Assembly (NCBI GenBank): GCA_035653615.1
Contig: DASRBN010000009.1
Coordinates: 1-64,000 of the forward strand
Direction of reading: 5' to 3'
Length of the DNA: 64,000 bases
From: Ktedonobacteraceae bacterium
GTDB lineage: Bacteria > Chloroflexota > Ktedonobacteria > Ktedonobacterales > Ktedonobacteraceae
The notes under the pieces are model-generated. The model saw only the letters and a list, made by a program, of their open reading frames with translations, did no database searches and was not told where the DNA came from. Numbering within the stretch: the stretch's first letter is position 1; every line of letters starts with the position of its first letter. Of the stretch, positions 44,057 to 53,221 are shown piece by piece. Made by a program: the position numbers and the translations under genes.

Positions 44057-45433
44057 TTGGCGTTGTGCATGTTCGCCATCGCCATAAATGCCCTCTATAC
44101 GACGGTGCGCAAGCGCGGCACCACGCGGCAACTCGCGGGTGCTATCGTCGCCTGCGTGCTTTCTGCTTTGTTGCTCATTCCCGCGATTGTCTGGTTTAAT
44201 ACGCGCTTTGACTCCGAGCAAGGTGCGCTTGCTGTGACGGAAATTAGCGGAGCGCTGGTATATACTACGGTGTGGGGCTGGCTGGTACCGCTGAGCTCCA
44301 CGATTGCCTATTGCCTTTTTGCGCTGCCGCGCGATTCCTATACAGCGGCACGCATTCCCAGCCAGCAGAAACGCACCACACGCGCCAATACGACCGCCGG
44401 CGCGGTCGTGCCGCCTAAACGCCAGCCCGGCATGCCCGTGCCTTTTGTCTATGGCGAGGGTACGCCGTGGGGATGGCTTGAGCATCGCGCAGGACGCTTC
44501 CAGGGCCAGAAACTGGCATTGACACGCGCTATTGTCTCCATGGGGCGCGAAGTGGATAACGATATCTGGATTGACGATGATACGGCCTCGCGCTACCATG
44601 CTGAATTAGCCTGGAGCGAAGGTCAGGCCTATCTTACCGACAACAACAGCCTGAATGGTGTGCTCCTCAATGGCAGGCGCATTCGCGGCACGCTGATCGT
44701 GAAGAGCGGAGATATGCTGGAGATCGGCTCGTACCGCTTCCTGTTCGAGCTTGCCGAACCTCCCGGCACGCTGGCCGAGCAAGATGATCCGCTGCTGTAT
44801 CATATCCCGCACTCCTCCTTTGACCCGGAGAATAATTTCGAGGAGCAGCGCGAGTCACCTGCGCGTCCAGGTAGAGCTTTGGAGCCGCCGAAAAGCGCCG
44901 GCGAGTTTGCTCCCCCTATAAAACCGTTAGAGCAAGAAACGCGGCAGGAGATGGGGCAGGAAAGCTTTGAAGCCCTGCAAGAGACGCTGGCCCTTGAGCC
45001 GCCACCAGCAGGTTCATCCGATCAGCCACGGGCCGGCAGCCGGGATAGTTTGCTCGTGATTTGTAATGGCGAATTGGAGGGCAAGAGCTTTCTGCTGGAT
45101 CGTCCGGTGATAACGATTGGACGTGGCTCCGAAAGCGATATCATTATTCATGATGCCTCCATATCGCGCCGGCACGCGCAATTTTTACAGCAGGCCGATG
45201 GCGACTACGTGCAGGACCTGGCCAGCCGTAACGGCACGAAGGTGAATGGCGAACTGCTCTATGCTCCACGCAAGTTAGAAAAGGGGGATCGCATCTGCCT
45301 GGGAACGATCTGCCTGGAGTATACTTTTGTGCCGGAAGCGCACACGACGCCGCTGCCTCCCTTGCCTGCGCCTCCTCTTTCTCGCCCGATAAGCGGCCCT
45401 ACGCCTTTGCGATTACCCAGCAAACCCAAATGA
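44057..45433 (+). CDS. Membrane-associated protein with two FHA domains
   Basis: A protein of up to 458 residues. Residues 1-95 hold two or more hydrophobic segments, then a linker. The first FHA domain (about 150-235) has SMGREVDNDIW then ASRYHAELAW and TDNNSLNGVLLNGRRI; the second (about 335-425) has ITIGRGSESDIII, SISRRHAQF and DLASRNGTKVNGE. FHA domains bind phosphothreonine, so a role next to a Ser/Thr kinase pathway or an export complex is likely, although none is in the window. The start is uncertain: TTG at 44057 is the first usual start, but the open frame extends upstream to a stop at 43985-43987 with a hydrophobic-looking stretch, and AAAGAGG sits before an ATT. Confidence 0.82.
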   Translation: MALCMFAIAINALYTTVRKRGTTRQLAGAIVACVLSALLLIPAIVWFNTRFDSEQGALAVTEISGALVYTTVWGWLVPLSSTIAYCLFALPRDSYTAARIPSQQKRTTRANTTAGAVVPPKRQPGMPVPFVYGEGTPWGWLEHRAGRFQGQKLALTRAIVSMGREVDNDIWIDDDTASRYHAELAWSEGQAYLTDNNSLNGVLLNGRRIRGTLIVKSGDMLEIGSYRFLFELAEPPGTLAEQDDPLLYHIPHSSFDPENNFEEQRESPARPGRALEPPKSAGEFAPPIKPLEQETRQEMGQESFEALQETLALEPPPAGSSDQPRAGSRDSLLVICNGELEGKSFLLDRPVITIGRGSESDIIIHDASISRRHAQFLQQADGDYVQDLASRNGTKVNGELLYAPRKLEKGDRICLGTICLEYTFVPEAHTTPLPPLPAPPLSRPISGPTPLRLPSKPK

Positions 45434-45443
45434 TGCGAGCAAT

Positions 45444-46223
45444 TCATTCAACCCGAATTGACCTTATAGCTTGCCTGGCCAGAATCTGCCTGCCGTGGCC
45501 GGGATAGAGGTAGTGAACTTTCAGGTCGCGTAATACCTGCAAGGTTTGTTCCTGTTGCCAGCGATTGCGGCCCGCGCGTAGCAGCATTGAAGCGCGCTCC
45601 TGAGGATTGAAACCTGCCCCGCTTCGTTCTGTAGCAATGATGGTATCCCCGCTCAGAAGCTCATAGCTGAAAGGATTGTACAGGCACAGGCTCTCGGGTG
45701 TCAAACCTGGACTGGCGATGACGCGCCAATCAAGATGATTGGGCAGGCCGGCGACATCTTCCAACCAGATATCAACCAGCTGAACCTGCCGCGCGTAAGA
45801 CGCGGTGGATAGCTCAAGGGCATGGGTCATTGAAACGCGCTCTGCTTCATTGAGGGCATGAGGCGGGTAAATAAACGTTCTATTGCTCTCTTGCCACGGT
45901 TCTACCAGCTTGCGAGCCAGGATGGAAGCTGCTACGGGCGCGGAGCAGGCCTGGCGTAAGGATGTGATACCGCCTGTATGGTCAGGATGGAGAGAGGTAA
46001 GGACGATGAGGTCGATATCGGTGGCGGCGCGATGTAAGAAGTGTTGGAGATAGTCCAGTAGCAGGCGCGCGTTCAACACTGAACAGGGGTCAACCACTAC
46101 GATACGCTCATCATGAATAAGATAGGTATTCACCATTGAAAAGCGATCAGTGATGGTATGCACCCTGCGTGGTTGCTGGGCAATGGGTGGAAATTGTTGT
46201 TTATCCTCTATGGCTGTTTCCAA
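45444..46223 (-). CDS. Metallo-beta-lactamase fold protein with altered metal motif
   Basis: A 259-residue hydrolase-fold protein. TSLHPDHTGG is the metal motif; normally it reads H-x-H-x-D-H, but the first His is replaced by Ser. Other family marks are VVVDPCSVLNAR, DWRVIASPGLTPESLCLY and FSYELLSGDTIIA. Loss of the first His affects metal site 1, so catalysis may be altered or absent. It may still bind one metal through His/Asp/His. TTG at 46223 is chosen for its AGGAG ribosome site; a TTG at 46247 is possible. It converges with the FHA gene. Confidence 0.8.
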   Translation of the reverse strand: METAIEDKQQFPPIAQQPRRVHTITDRFSMVNTYLIHDERIVVVDPCSVLNARLLLDYLQHFLHRAATDIDLIVLTSLHPDHTGGITSLRQACSAPVAASILARKLVEPWQESNRTFIYPPHALNEAERVSMTHALELSTASYARQVQLVDIWLEDVAGLPNHLDWRVIASPGLTPESLCLYNPFSYELLSGDTIIATERSGAGFNPQERASMLLRAGRNRWQQEQTLQVLRDLKVHYLYPGHGRQILARQAIRSIRVE

Positions 46224-46490
46224 GGCGATGCTCCTGGAATATCCCAAAAATCCTCTATCTTTTTTGACAGGTATATGTTACAATGGATACGTGGTTCAGT
46301 ACAAGGTAAGTAGTCTCCCGGCCCCGGTTTCGCTCCGCCACCCGGTTTCTAGGAATTGGCTGCCGAGTAACCACCTTGAGATATTTCTTCTGTAGCGGCT
46401 ATACAAAGCATATCTCCTGCGCGTTTTCCATTTTTTCTGCATTGTCTTTGGTGGAGCGAACAAATATCTAAAGAAGGGGAAAGTTTACCC

Positions 46491-46904
46491 ATGATGTCCA
46501 ATGAAGGATACGAGGATCGTATCCTCACCTGCCGCGACTGCGGCGAGGATTTCGCCTTTACTGCTGGCGAACAGGAATTTTACGCCAGCAAGGGCCTTAC
46601 CAATGCCCCCGCTCGTTGTCCCTCCTGTCGTGCCGCCAGGCGTAATGGTCAGTCTGCGATGCCGCGTTCTTCTTCGCGCAGCAGCGAACACTATGAGACA
46701 ACCTGCGCCACCTGCGGGCGACCAACGTCTGTGCCATTCGTCCCACGCGAAGATCGTCCCGTCTATTGTAGTGATTGCTTCCAGGCGCAACGCGCCTCCC
46801 GCGGCTCTTACCGCGATGACTCACGCAGTTATAGCGGTAGTGGCAGTAGTTACGGCGGTGGTCGTGGCCGTGATCGACGTGACCGCCGCGATAATCGCTG
46901 GTAG
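46491..46904 (+). CDS. Zinc-ribbon protein with Gly/Arg-rich tail
   Basis: A 137-residue protein with two Cys4-type zinc ribbons: ILTCRDCGEDFAFTAGEQEF with ARCPSCRAARR, then CATCGRPTSVPFVPREDRPV with YCSDC. The first matches the PF13451 type (D-x-x-L-x-C-x-x-C-x-x-x-F-x-F-T-x-x-E-Q), the second a common C-x2-C VPFxP motif. The tail is rich in Ser, Gly, Arg and Asp, like nucleic-acid-binding tails. It may bind RNA or DNA; no partner is seen. Two ATG codons (46491, 46494) both follow AAGGGGAAAG. Confidence 0.8.
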   Translation: MMSNEGYEDRILTCRDCGEDFAFTAGEQEFYASKGLTNAPARCPSCRAARRNGQSAMPRSSSRSSEHYETTCATCGRPTSVPFVPREDRPVYCSDCFQAQRASRGSYRDDSRSYSGSGSSYGGGRGRDRRDRRDNRW

Positions 46905-46924
46905 GGATGCCTGGCAACCCCATC

Positions 46925-47012
46925 AATAGGGCGACCGCAAGGATGCGCGCCTACCCTGGACGGGACCATCCGTTCGTCCAGGGTAGGCGCGCATCCTTGC
47001 GGTCGCCCTATT
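46925..47012 (+). terminator. 38-bp perfect inverted repeat, terminator-like
   Basis: Arms 46925-46962 and 46975-47012 are complementary without a mismatch over 38 bp, with a 12-base loop, and the second arm is followed by a T run. The outer arm carries the dispersed GGGCGACCGCAAGG motif. It ends the zinc-ribbon gene and lies just before the KAS III promoter block. Confidence 0.88.
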
Positions 47013-47040
47013 TTTCCCTTTTCGCTCAACCCCCCAGTTA

Positions 47041-47060
47041 TGTTATACTACCAACAGATT
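47041..47060 (+). promoter_or_regulatory. Extended -10 promoter block before the KAS III gene
   Basis: TATACT at 47044-47049 within TATGTTATACTACCAACA. A TG one base before the -10 makes it an extended -10, and no good -35 is seen at 17 bases. The same 18 bases lie in front of the methyltransferase gene (minus strand, 36781-36800). Confidence 0.5.
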
Positions 47061-47167
47061 AATTTTTCGGGCGATTGCGATGGTTGCCCCTATCTCGCGA
47101 ACCATCGGCCTACCTACCGGTCTCATTAATAGTAGGGTCGCCTGGCTTTCCTGGAGGTTCAGATCGG

Positions 47168-48412
47168 ATGTCACATATGTATTCAGAGCAATGGCCTTCC
47201 TATGTCTATGTGGTGCCTCAAGTCTACACACGAGCAAAGGTACGCTTGATCGGCCTCGGCAACTATGCTCCCGCGGGTATTATCACCAACGATTTTTTTG
47301 CCTACATCTCCACTCGCCTGGGCGATCCTCGCAGCGCTGAAGACCTGGAACGTGTTACGGGACTGAGCACGCGGCATGTGCGCTCCAGCACGCTTGAACT
47401 CTGTCGCCGCATGGCGGGCAAAGATGCTCCCGGCCTGATTGATGGCCCCGACCCGGCCAAAGATGAATCGCTGGTGGATATGGCGTTGATCGCGGCACAA
47501 AGGGCGCTCGCCAGCGCGGGACGCGATGCCTCGGAGATCGATACGGTGATCGGCGCGTCCTCTTCGGACAACGATGCGTTTCCGACCATAGCCAGCCTGG
47601 TACAGATGCGCCTGGGACTGGGGCCTATTCGCTCGACGATGCTGAAGGGGGCCTGTGCCTGCCAGACGGAGGCGTTCCAGATGTGCGCGGAGGTGCTGGC
47701 GGCGAGTTCGGCCCGGCTGGTGCTGATGGTAACGGCGGAGGGATTGCTGCCCAATATCATGCACGTGCTGGACTGGAAGACAAGCTCGCTGTTCGGTGAG
47801 GGCGCGTCAGCGTTTCTGCTGGAGCGCGGGGACGAGGATACCTATGTGATTAACGGTTCGGACGCGAAGCAAGGCCCGTCGCTGTATTATCAAACGCCGC
47901 TGCGCAAGGATGTGATCGAGATGGCCGAGGTGGATTTGAAGATACAGCAACTGTATGAGGCGGGCAATGGCAAGGAACTGAACAAGGTGCTGTCGCAATA
48001 CCTGGTCGGCTATACGAAAATGAATGGGAAAGAGGTATACCGCGAGGCGCCGCGCGCGATGGCGGAGTGCGTAGACGCGCTCTGCCGCCATGCCGGACTG
48101 GATTATGAGGAACTGGCGCATATTGTGCCGCACCAGGCGAATTCGCGCATCACGCGGCGCATGGGGGAACTCTTGATTAATGACTACGGCTGGCCCCCTT
48201 CGACGATGGAGAAACTGGTCGACAATTTCCGCTACTACGGCAACCTGTCAAACGCGAGCATTGCGACGGCCCTGGTGGAGCTGCTGCGGCAAGGACGGCT
48301 GCACGAGGGGGACTGGATGGCGCTTCCTGCCGTTGGCGGCGGCATGAACTATGGCTGCTGGCTGCTGCGCTACCACGATCTGGAAAACCCCGACGCGGTA
48401 TTGAATCCATAA
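47168..48412 (+). CDS. 3-oxoacyl-ACP synthase III-type enzyme (FabH-like)
   Basis: A 414-residue condensing enzyme of the KAS III/thiolase-like fold. Catalytic triad: Cys in LKGACACQTEAF (near residue 160), His in HIVPHQANSR (near 320) and Asn in YGNLSNASIATAL (near 360). It is longer than FabH (about 320) because of an N-terminal extension and inserts, as in KAS III-like enzymes for modified fatty acids or polyketides. It condenses an acyl-CoA primer with malonyl-ACP or a related substrate; the exact one is unknown. The ATG at 47168 follows GGAGG. It does not sit with other fab genes. Confidence 0.88.
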   Translation: MSHMYSEQWPSYVYVVPQVYTRAKVRLIGLGNYAPAGIITNDFFAYISTRLGDPRSAEDLERVTGLSTRHVRSSTLELCRRMAGKDAPGLIDGPDPAKDESLVDMALIAAQRALASAGRDASEIDTVIGASSSDNDAFPTIASLVQMRLGLGPIRSTMLKGACACQTEAFQMCAEVLAASSARLVLMVTAEGLLPNIMHVLDWKTSSLFGEGASAFLLERGDEDTYVINGSDAKQGPSLYYQTPLRKDVIEMAEVDLKIQQLYEAGNGKELNKVLSQYLVGYTKMNGKEVYREAPRAMAECVDALCRHAGLDYEELAHIVPHQANSRITRRMGELLINDYGWPPSTMEKLVDNFRYYGNLSNASIATALVELLRQGRLHEGDWMALPAVGGGMNYGCWLLRYHDLENPDAVLNP

Positions 48413-48417
48413 TCTTT

Positions 48418-49743
48418 TCATTCCGTTCGTAGGGCGACTATCGGATCGAGGCGCGCCGCGCGCCTGGCGGGATAGTAGCCGAAGATGATGCCGACAATGG
48501 CAGCGAAGCCGAAGGCCAGCAACACTGCTAATGGCGATAGCACGAATGAGTTTTGCGTGAAGATGGCGTAGGCCAGCGCTCCACCGATACCCAGTGCTAT
48601 GCCCACGATTCCTCCCAGCGCGCTGAGCATGATGGCTTCGATCAGAAACTGCGTCAGGACATCGCGGGGGCGGGCGCCGATTGCCATACGGATGCCAATC
48701 TCACGCGTGCGTTCGGTGACCGAGACAAGCATGATGTTCATGATGCCGATTCCGCCCACGATAAGGGAGATCGAGGCCACGCCCACCAGCAAAACGGTGA
48801 GCGTCTGACTTGTTCCCTCCACGGTAGAGAGTATCGCAGACTGGTTCTGGATGGTAAAGTCGTCGTTCTGCGGGTTAGTGATGTGGTGGCGCTGCTCCAA
48901 AAGCTGTTCTACGGCAGCCTGTACATTGTTGACCTGCGCTGTGCCGGTAGCCGTGACATCGATGGAATTGACGTACTGGATATGTGAAAGACGCTGCTGG
49001 GCCGTGCTTAAGGGGACGTAGGCGACATCATCGGCATTGCCGAAGCCACCTGCCGCTCCTTTCGAGGCGAGCACGCCGACGACCGTAAACGGCACGTTGC
49101 CAATACGAATTTGCTGTCCCAGCGGGTCGACGCCCAGCGGCGTAAAGAGGTTTGTGACGGCGGTTTGACCAATCACGGCGACGGCAGCGGCATTCTGCTC
49201 ATCGGCGGAGGTGAAGAAATTGCCCTCCTGCACCTGCCAGCTGCCAATCTGCTGGTAGTCGGGATAGACGCCTTGCACAGCTGTTGCCCAGTTCTGGTCG
49301 CGGAAGACGACCTGCCCATTGACATTAATGACGGGGCTGACGGCTGCAACATTGGGCACCTGAGAGGCGATGGCATCGGCGTCAGCCTGGGTCAGCGTCT
49401 GCAAAGTGCCCCCGCCCTGGCGCACACCGCCGCTGCTGGCACTGCCGGGCCGGATGATGATCTCCGTTGGATTGAGGCCGGAGAGGCGCTGGTTTATAGA
49501 CGCTGCGCTGGCTTCGCCGATAGAGATCATGACGATGACGGCGCCTACGCCGATAATAATACCCAGCGATGTGAGCAGAGAACGCGTCTTGTTTGAACGC
49601 AGAGATTGCAAGGCGCTGATGCAACTCTGATAGATGCCGGATAATCCGCGCAGGCGCCGGTTGCGCCTGCGCGCGGCAGGCTTTTTGGGTGGCGCAGGAG
49701 AAGGATCAGCTACGGCTGGTACAGCGATACGAGATTCTGGCAT
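48418..49743 (-). CDS. ABC transporter permease, MacB/FtsX-type
   Basis: A 441-residue protein: a first membrane helix after RSNKTRSLLTSLGIIIGVGA, a large extracytoplasmic MacB_PCD domain, then three C-terminal membrane helices of the FtsX type. The core IMLVSVTERTREIGIRMAIG is a clear MacB/FtsX mark. It lacks the fused ATPase of E. coli MacB; this is supplied by the gene 2 bases upstream. It probably couples ATP hydrolysis to export of peptides, lipids or drugs through the MacA-like adaptor. Last gene of a six-gene minus-strand unit. Confidence 0.93.
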   Translation of the reverse strand: MPESRIAVPAVADPSPAPPKKPAARRRNRRLRGLSGIYQSCISALQSLRSNKTRSLLTSLGIIIGVGAVIVMISIGEASAASINQRLSGLNPTEIIIRPGSASSGGVRQGGGTLQTLTQADADAIASQVPNVAAVSPVINVNGQVVFRDQNWATAVQGVYPDYQQIGSWQVQEGNFFTSADEQNAAAVAVIGQTAVTNLFTPLGVDPLGQQIRIGNVPFTVVGVLASKGAAGGFGNADDVAYVPLSTAQQRLSHIQYVNSIDVTATGTAQVNNVQAAVEQLLEQRHHITNPQNDDFTIQNQSAILSTVEGTSQTLTVLLVGVASISLIVGGIGIMNIMLVSVTERTREIGIRMAIGARPRDVLTQFLIEAIMLSALGGIVGIALGIGGALAYAIFTQNSFVLSPLAVLLAFGFAAIVGIIFGYYPARRAARLDPIVALRTE

Positions 49744-49745
49744 CT

Positions 49746-50567
49746 TCAGAGCCTCCTTTCACTTGCCTGTTGCGAAAGTAGTTCCTGCGCTTTGAGGGGG
49801 GTAACATTGACCGTATCTTCGATCACCTTTCCATCGCGGAAGTGAATCTGCCGCCGGCAATAACTGGCGATGGTGGGATCGTGGGTGACGAGGACAATGG
49901 TAATACCCCGTTCATTGAGCTTTTGCAGGATCATCATTACTTCGAGACCTGTACGGCTATCGAGGTTGCCGGTGGGTTCGTCGGCCAGGATAATGGAGGG
50001 CCGCGTAACCAGCGCGCGGGCGATGGCCACGCGCTGCTGCTGCCCACCGGAAAGTTCCGCCGGGCGATGATTGGCTCTCGCGCTCAGGCCTACGACCGCC
50101 AATGCCTGCCGCGCCCGTTCGCGACGCTCCAGCGCCGGCGCCCCGCTGTAGACGAGCGGGAGTTCGACGTTGGCAAGGGCTGTCATGCGCGGCAAGAGGT
50201 TGAAGCCCTGAAAGATGAAGCCGATTTTTTGATTGCGAATGGCCGCTAATTCGTTCACGCTCATCTGGCTGGCGGGCACGCCATCCAGGATGTAGGTACC
50301 GGCAGTGGGGCGATCCAGGCACCCCAGCAGGTTCATTAAGGTTGACTTGCCGGAGCCTGAGGGACCCATGACGGCGACAAACTCGCCGCGAGCTATGTCT
50401 ATATCGACGTTACGCAGGGCGGGTACGACGTTCTTCCCCAGGTAATAATTCTTGCTGAGCTTGCGCACCTGGATGATGAGCGGCCTTGCGGCAGTGGGAT
50501 GTCGCGGCGCGGGCACTCCGGTCACACGCGCGTTCCTACCATTCTCCGCGAATTGCTGCAATTCCAC
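49746..50567 (-). CDS. ABC transporter ATPase, MacB/LolD-type
   Basis: A 273-residue ATPase. Walker [17 protein letters not shown]-loop [12 protein letters not shown], signature [15 protein letters not shown], Walker [13 protein letters not shown] and the switch His in VLVTHDPTI are all present. The first 30 residues are an extra tail. It powers the neighbouring permease. It lies 5 bases after the adaptor gene and 2 bases before the permease gene. Confidence 0.95.
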   Translation of the reverse strand: MELQQFAENGRNARVTGVPAPRHPTAARPLIIQVRKLSKNYYLGKNVVPALRNVDIDIARGEFVAVMGPSGSGKSTLMNLLGCLDRPTAGTYILDGVPASQMSVNELAAIRNQKIGFIFQGFNLLPRMTALANVELPLVYSGAPALERRERARQALAVVGLSARANHRPAELSGGQQQRVAIARALVTRPSIILADEPTGNLDSRTGLEVMMILQKLNERGITIVLVTHDPTIASYCRRQIHFRDGKVIEDTVNVTPLKAQELLSQQASERRL

Positions 50568-50572
50568 CGGGC

Positions 50573-52141
50573 TTACCCTCCATTTCCAGTTCCGCCGCCA
50601 CCTGCGCCTCCGCGACCACCACCTCCACCAAATCCCCCGCCACCAAATCCGCCGAAGCCTCCACTTCTGATTCCACCGCTTGTTCCGCTACTCGTCGTGG
50701 TAGTGCCACCCGTTTGACTGATGACGACCTTGTCGCCAGGATTGAGGCCGGAGAGAATTTCGGTATATTGCCCGTTGCTGAGGCCGGTAGTTACGAGTAC
50801 GGGAACTAATTTGCCGTTCTTCAACTCTACGACGATACCGCGACTGCCCCCTGCACTGGCGGAGCCAGAAGAGGAAGCGCCCGCGACCAGGGCACGAATT
50901 TGAGCGGCGGTAAGTTCGCCGTTTTGTATGGCGGTGGTTGAGAAGGAAAGAGCTGCCGCCGGCACGAGCAGCGTTCCGATGCGCTCAGCGGTGGTAATAT
51001 CGACGGTTGCGGTCATACCAGGGTAGATATGAGCGTTATTGAGGCTCTGATTATCAACTGCGAGCGTGACCGGGTAGGTGACGACGCTGGAAGTCGTCTG
51101 CCCTTGAATGTCGATGCTGGCGACACTGGCGCGAAAGGTCTGTGATGGATAAGCCGCGACGGTAAAGACGGCCGGCTGGCCAACCTGCACGCCTGCGATA
51201 TCGGCCTCGTTAACCTGCACGGTGATACTGAGACTGCTCATATCCAGCAAGACGATGAAGGCCGATGAACTGCTGGAACTGCTGGAACTACCCGATCCGC
51301 CACTGCCCGCCTGTTCGCCGACCATGCCGTTGATGGCGGCAATGATACCGGCATGGGGAGCGGTGAGCGTGGCGGCCTGCAAGTTATCCTGCGCTGTTTT
51401 CAATGCTGCCTCGGCGTTGCTCACCTGGTTCTCTGCCGAAGTGACCTGGTTGGCCGCGGAAGATTCGGCGGCATAAGCTGAATACCTGGCCTGCTGGTAT
51501 TGATCCTCCGCCAGCTGCTGGCAATTGGCAGGAGGGTTTTTCTCTGTCGTGCAGGTATTGAGAGCGTTCTGCTCATTGTCGTAGGCGATGGCAAGGGCTA
51601 TTGATTGCTGGGCATCGGTATTGCCCTCACTTGTCTCCGCCGAACTCAGCGACGCCTCCGCTGCATTGAGAGAAGCCTGGGCCTGGCTGACGGCATCCTG
51701 CAACGAAGTGCTGCTGAGTTGCGCAAGTTTTTGCCCCTGTTTCACCTGCTCGCCGACATGGACATAGATGGCCTGTATCTGGCCGGATGCCGTGAAATTC
51801 ATATTATAGATGGCGCTGGGCTGCACCTGGCCGGCGCCCGAGACGGTCTGGGCGATATTGCCGATAGTCGCTGCGGCCTGTGTGTACTGCACTGCCGGAG
51901 GGCGAGTAAATTGCAGATAGGCAAATACGCCGCTCCCTGCCAGCAAGATAATCAGGATGATGACCAGTGGTATGAGCCAGACCCGTCGACGGCGCGTTGC
52001 GGGGCCGGGCTTGAGCGGAATCTCGAAATCTTCGGTATCATCATCGATAAGCGGCGCGAAATTTATAGGTATTTCGGATGTATTCACCTCGGTATCGACT
52101 GTTTTTGGTTCTAGTGTAGACATGTCCTCGGTATCGGGCAT
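50573..52141 (-). CDS. MacA/HlyD-like efflux adaptor
   Basis: A 522-residue adaptor with a cytoplasmic tail (1-60), one membrane helix (about 62-85, [20 protein letters not shown]), then HlyD parts: a lipoyl-like half ([20 protein letters not shown]), an alpha-hairpin of coiled-coil character, and a beta-barrel with [13 protein letters not shown]. The C-terminus is a Gly-rich tail ([13 protein letters not shown]). Such adaptors form the periplasm or wall-side link of MacAB-type pumps. A monoderm-like envelope needs no outer-membrane channel. The ATG at 52141 fits GAGGAGGG best. Confidence 0.88.
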   Translation of the reverse strand: MPDTEDMSTLEPKTVDTEVNTSEIPINFAPLIDDDTEDFEIPLKPGPATRRRRVWLIPLVIILIILLAGSGVFAYLQFTRPPAVQYTQAAATIGNIAQTVSGAGQVQPSAIYNMNFTASGQIQAIYVHVGEQVKQGQKLAQLSSTSLQDAVSQAQASLNAAEASLSSAETSEGNTDAQQSIALAIAYDNEQNALNTCTTEKNPPANCQQLAEDQYQQARYSAYAAESSAANQVTSAENQVSNAEAALKTAQDNLQAATLTAPHAGIIAAINGMVGEQAGSGGSGSSSSSSSSSAFIVLLDMSSLSITVQVNEADIAGVQVGQPAVFTVAAYPSQTFRASVASIDIQGQTTSSVVTYPVTLAVDNQSLNNAHIYPGMTATVDITTAERIGTLLVPAAALSFSTTAIQNGELTAAQIRALVAGASSSGSASAGGSRGIVVELKNGKLVPVLVTTGLSNGQYTEILSGLNPGDKVVISQTGGTTTTSSGTSGGIRSGGFGGFGGGGFGGGGGRGGAGGGGTGNGG

Positions 52142-52242
52142 ATTCATTCCCTCCTCATAAAACGGTTCCGGCAACGATGGGGGTGATCCCTGCGATAAAT
52201 CTGGTTCCTACCCCGGCGCATAGAACGTTTACAAATTGCCCG

Positions 52243-53052
52243 CTACTGTGTTTGCGTCGAAGCGGGCAATTTCAACAGAATAGTCACGGTACGCGCCGCA
52301 ATCTCGCCATTGCTGCCCGGCGAGCCGCTTACCGTAACCGCCGCGCCGGTTTTTAAGGCCGCCGGAGTGACAGTGGTCGTCTCCAGGACCTGCGTCTGGG
52401 GAGTGATTGTGACGCTGAAGGTGCCCCCGGATGTGTCGGTGATGACCAGGGTAGAAGACGTTACCTGGCTGACGGTGCCGATCAGCCCACGAAAGTTTGT
52501 TGTCGCGGTTCCGGTTCCCGGGCCAGGAGTTCCGGTCTGCCCGCGGCTGAAGCAAGGATTATTGGCTCGCCCGGCCCCAGGAGTGCCCCTGGCCCCAGGA
52601 AACCTGCCATTACCAAAACCACCAGCGCCGCCGATGCCGGTACCACTAGTTACGGTTATTCTTGTAGCAGTGTAGGTACTGCCAGAGCTGGCAACGGCAA
52701 CGGTTACGAACGTGCCTTCCTTCAGGGAGGTAACCGGGACAGTATCTTCACGCGTGAAACGCGTTGTAGTTGAGTAGGTGACGGTTACATTGCCGCTCCT
52801 CGTCGTGGCGACGACAAACGACGAGCCTTGAATGCTGCTGATCGTGCCGGTTGCCGTCTTAAAGTTGCCACGAGCTTGCGCGCAGGCTGTAGCAGTAGCA
52901 GCTGCGGATGTAGTGGAAGTATTGGAGGAGCCGGTGCTAGAAGACGAGTTACTGCCACAACCGGCGAGCAGGAATAGCGCCAGGGGTAGAAATACGCAGC
53001 CGACCAGCATTTTTCCAGGTGAGATTCTCCCCCATATTCGCGGTACATTCAT
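52243..53052 (-). CDS. Lipoprotein with two DUF5666-like domains
   Basis: A 269-residue lipoprotein with a lipobox (FLLAGC) at about residues 28-33 and a Ser/Thr-rich linker. Two repeated beta domains follow: GTISSIQGSSFVVATTRSGN... and GTVSQVTSSTLVITDTSGGT..., the DUF5666 pattern. The region between holds Gly- and Pro-rich sequence. DUF5666 domains occur in surface or wall proteins of unknown role. It lies between the two-component genes and the MacA-like gene, so it may act as a sensor or carrier for the exporter. Confidence 0.85.
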   Translation of the reverse strand: MNVPRIWGRISPGKMLVGCVFLPLALFLLAGCGSNSSSSTGSSNTSTTSAAATATACAQARGNFKTATGTISSIQGSSFVVATTRSGNVTVTYSTTTRFTREDTVPVTSLKEGTFVTVAVASSGSTYTATRITVTSGTGIGGAGGFGNGRFPGARGTPGAGRANNPCFSRGQTGTPGPGTGTATTNFRGLIGTVSQVTSSTLVITDTSGGTFSVTITPQTQVLETTTVTPAALKTGAAVTVSGSPGSNGEIAARTVTILLKLPASTQTQ

Positions 53053-53221
53053 AGAGCACGATCCTTTCTCGCATCATCTGTTCGTTTGCCAGGAACCCCA
53101 GACGAGGACAGGCACAAGGCGCTGTCCCTACCGGTATGCGCAAGCATTATTTCCTGGCAGCACTTGCCGGCTATAGTGTAGCAAAGCCCATATAAAGCCA
53201 GTGTTAAGTGCCGGAGCGCTT

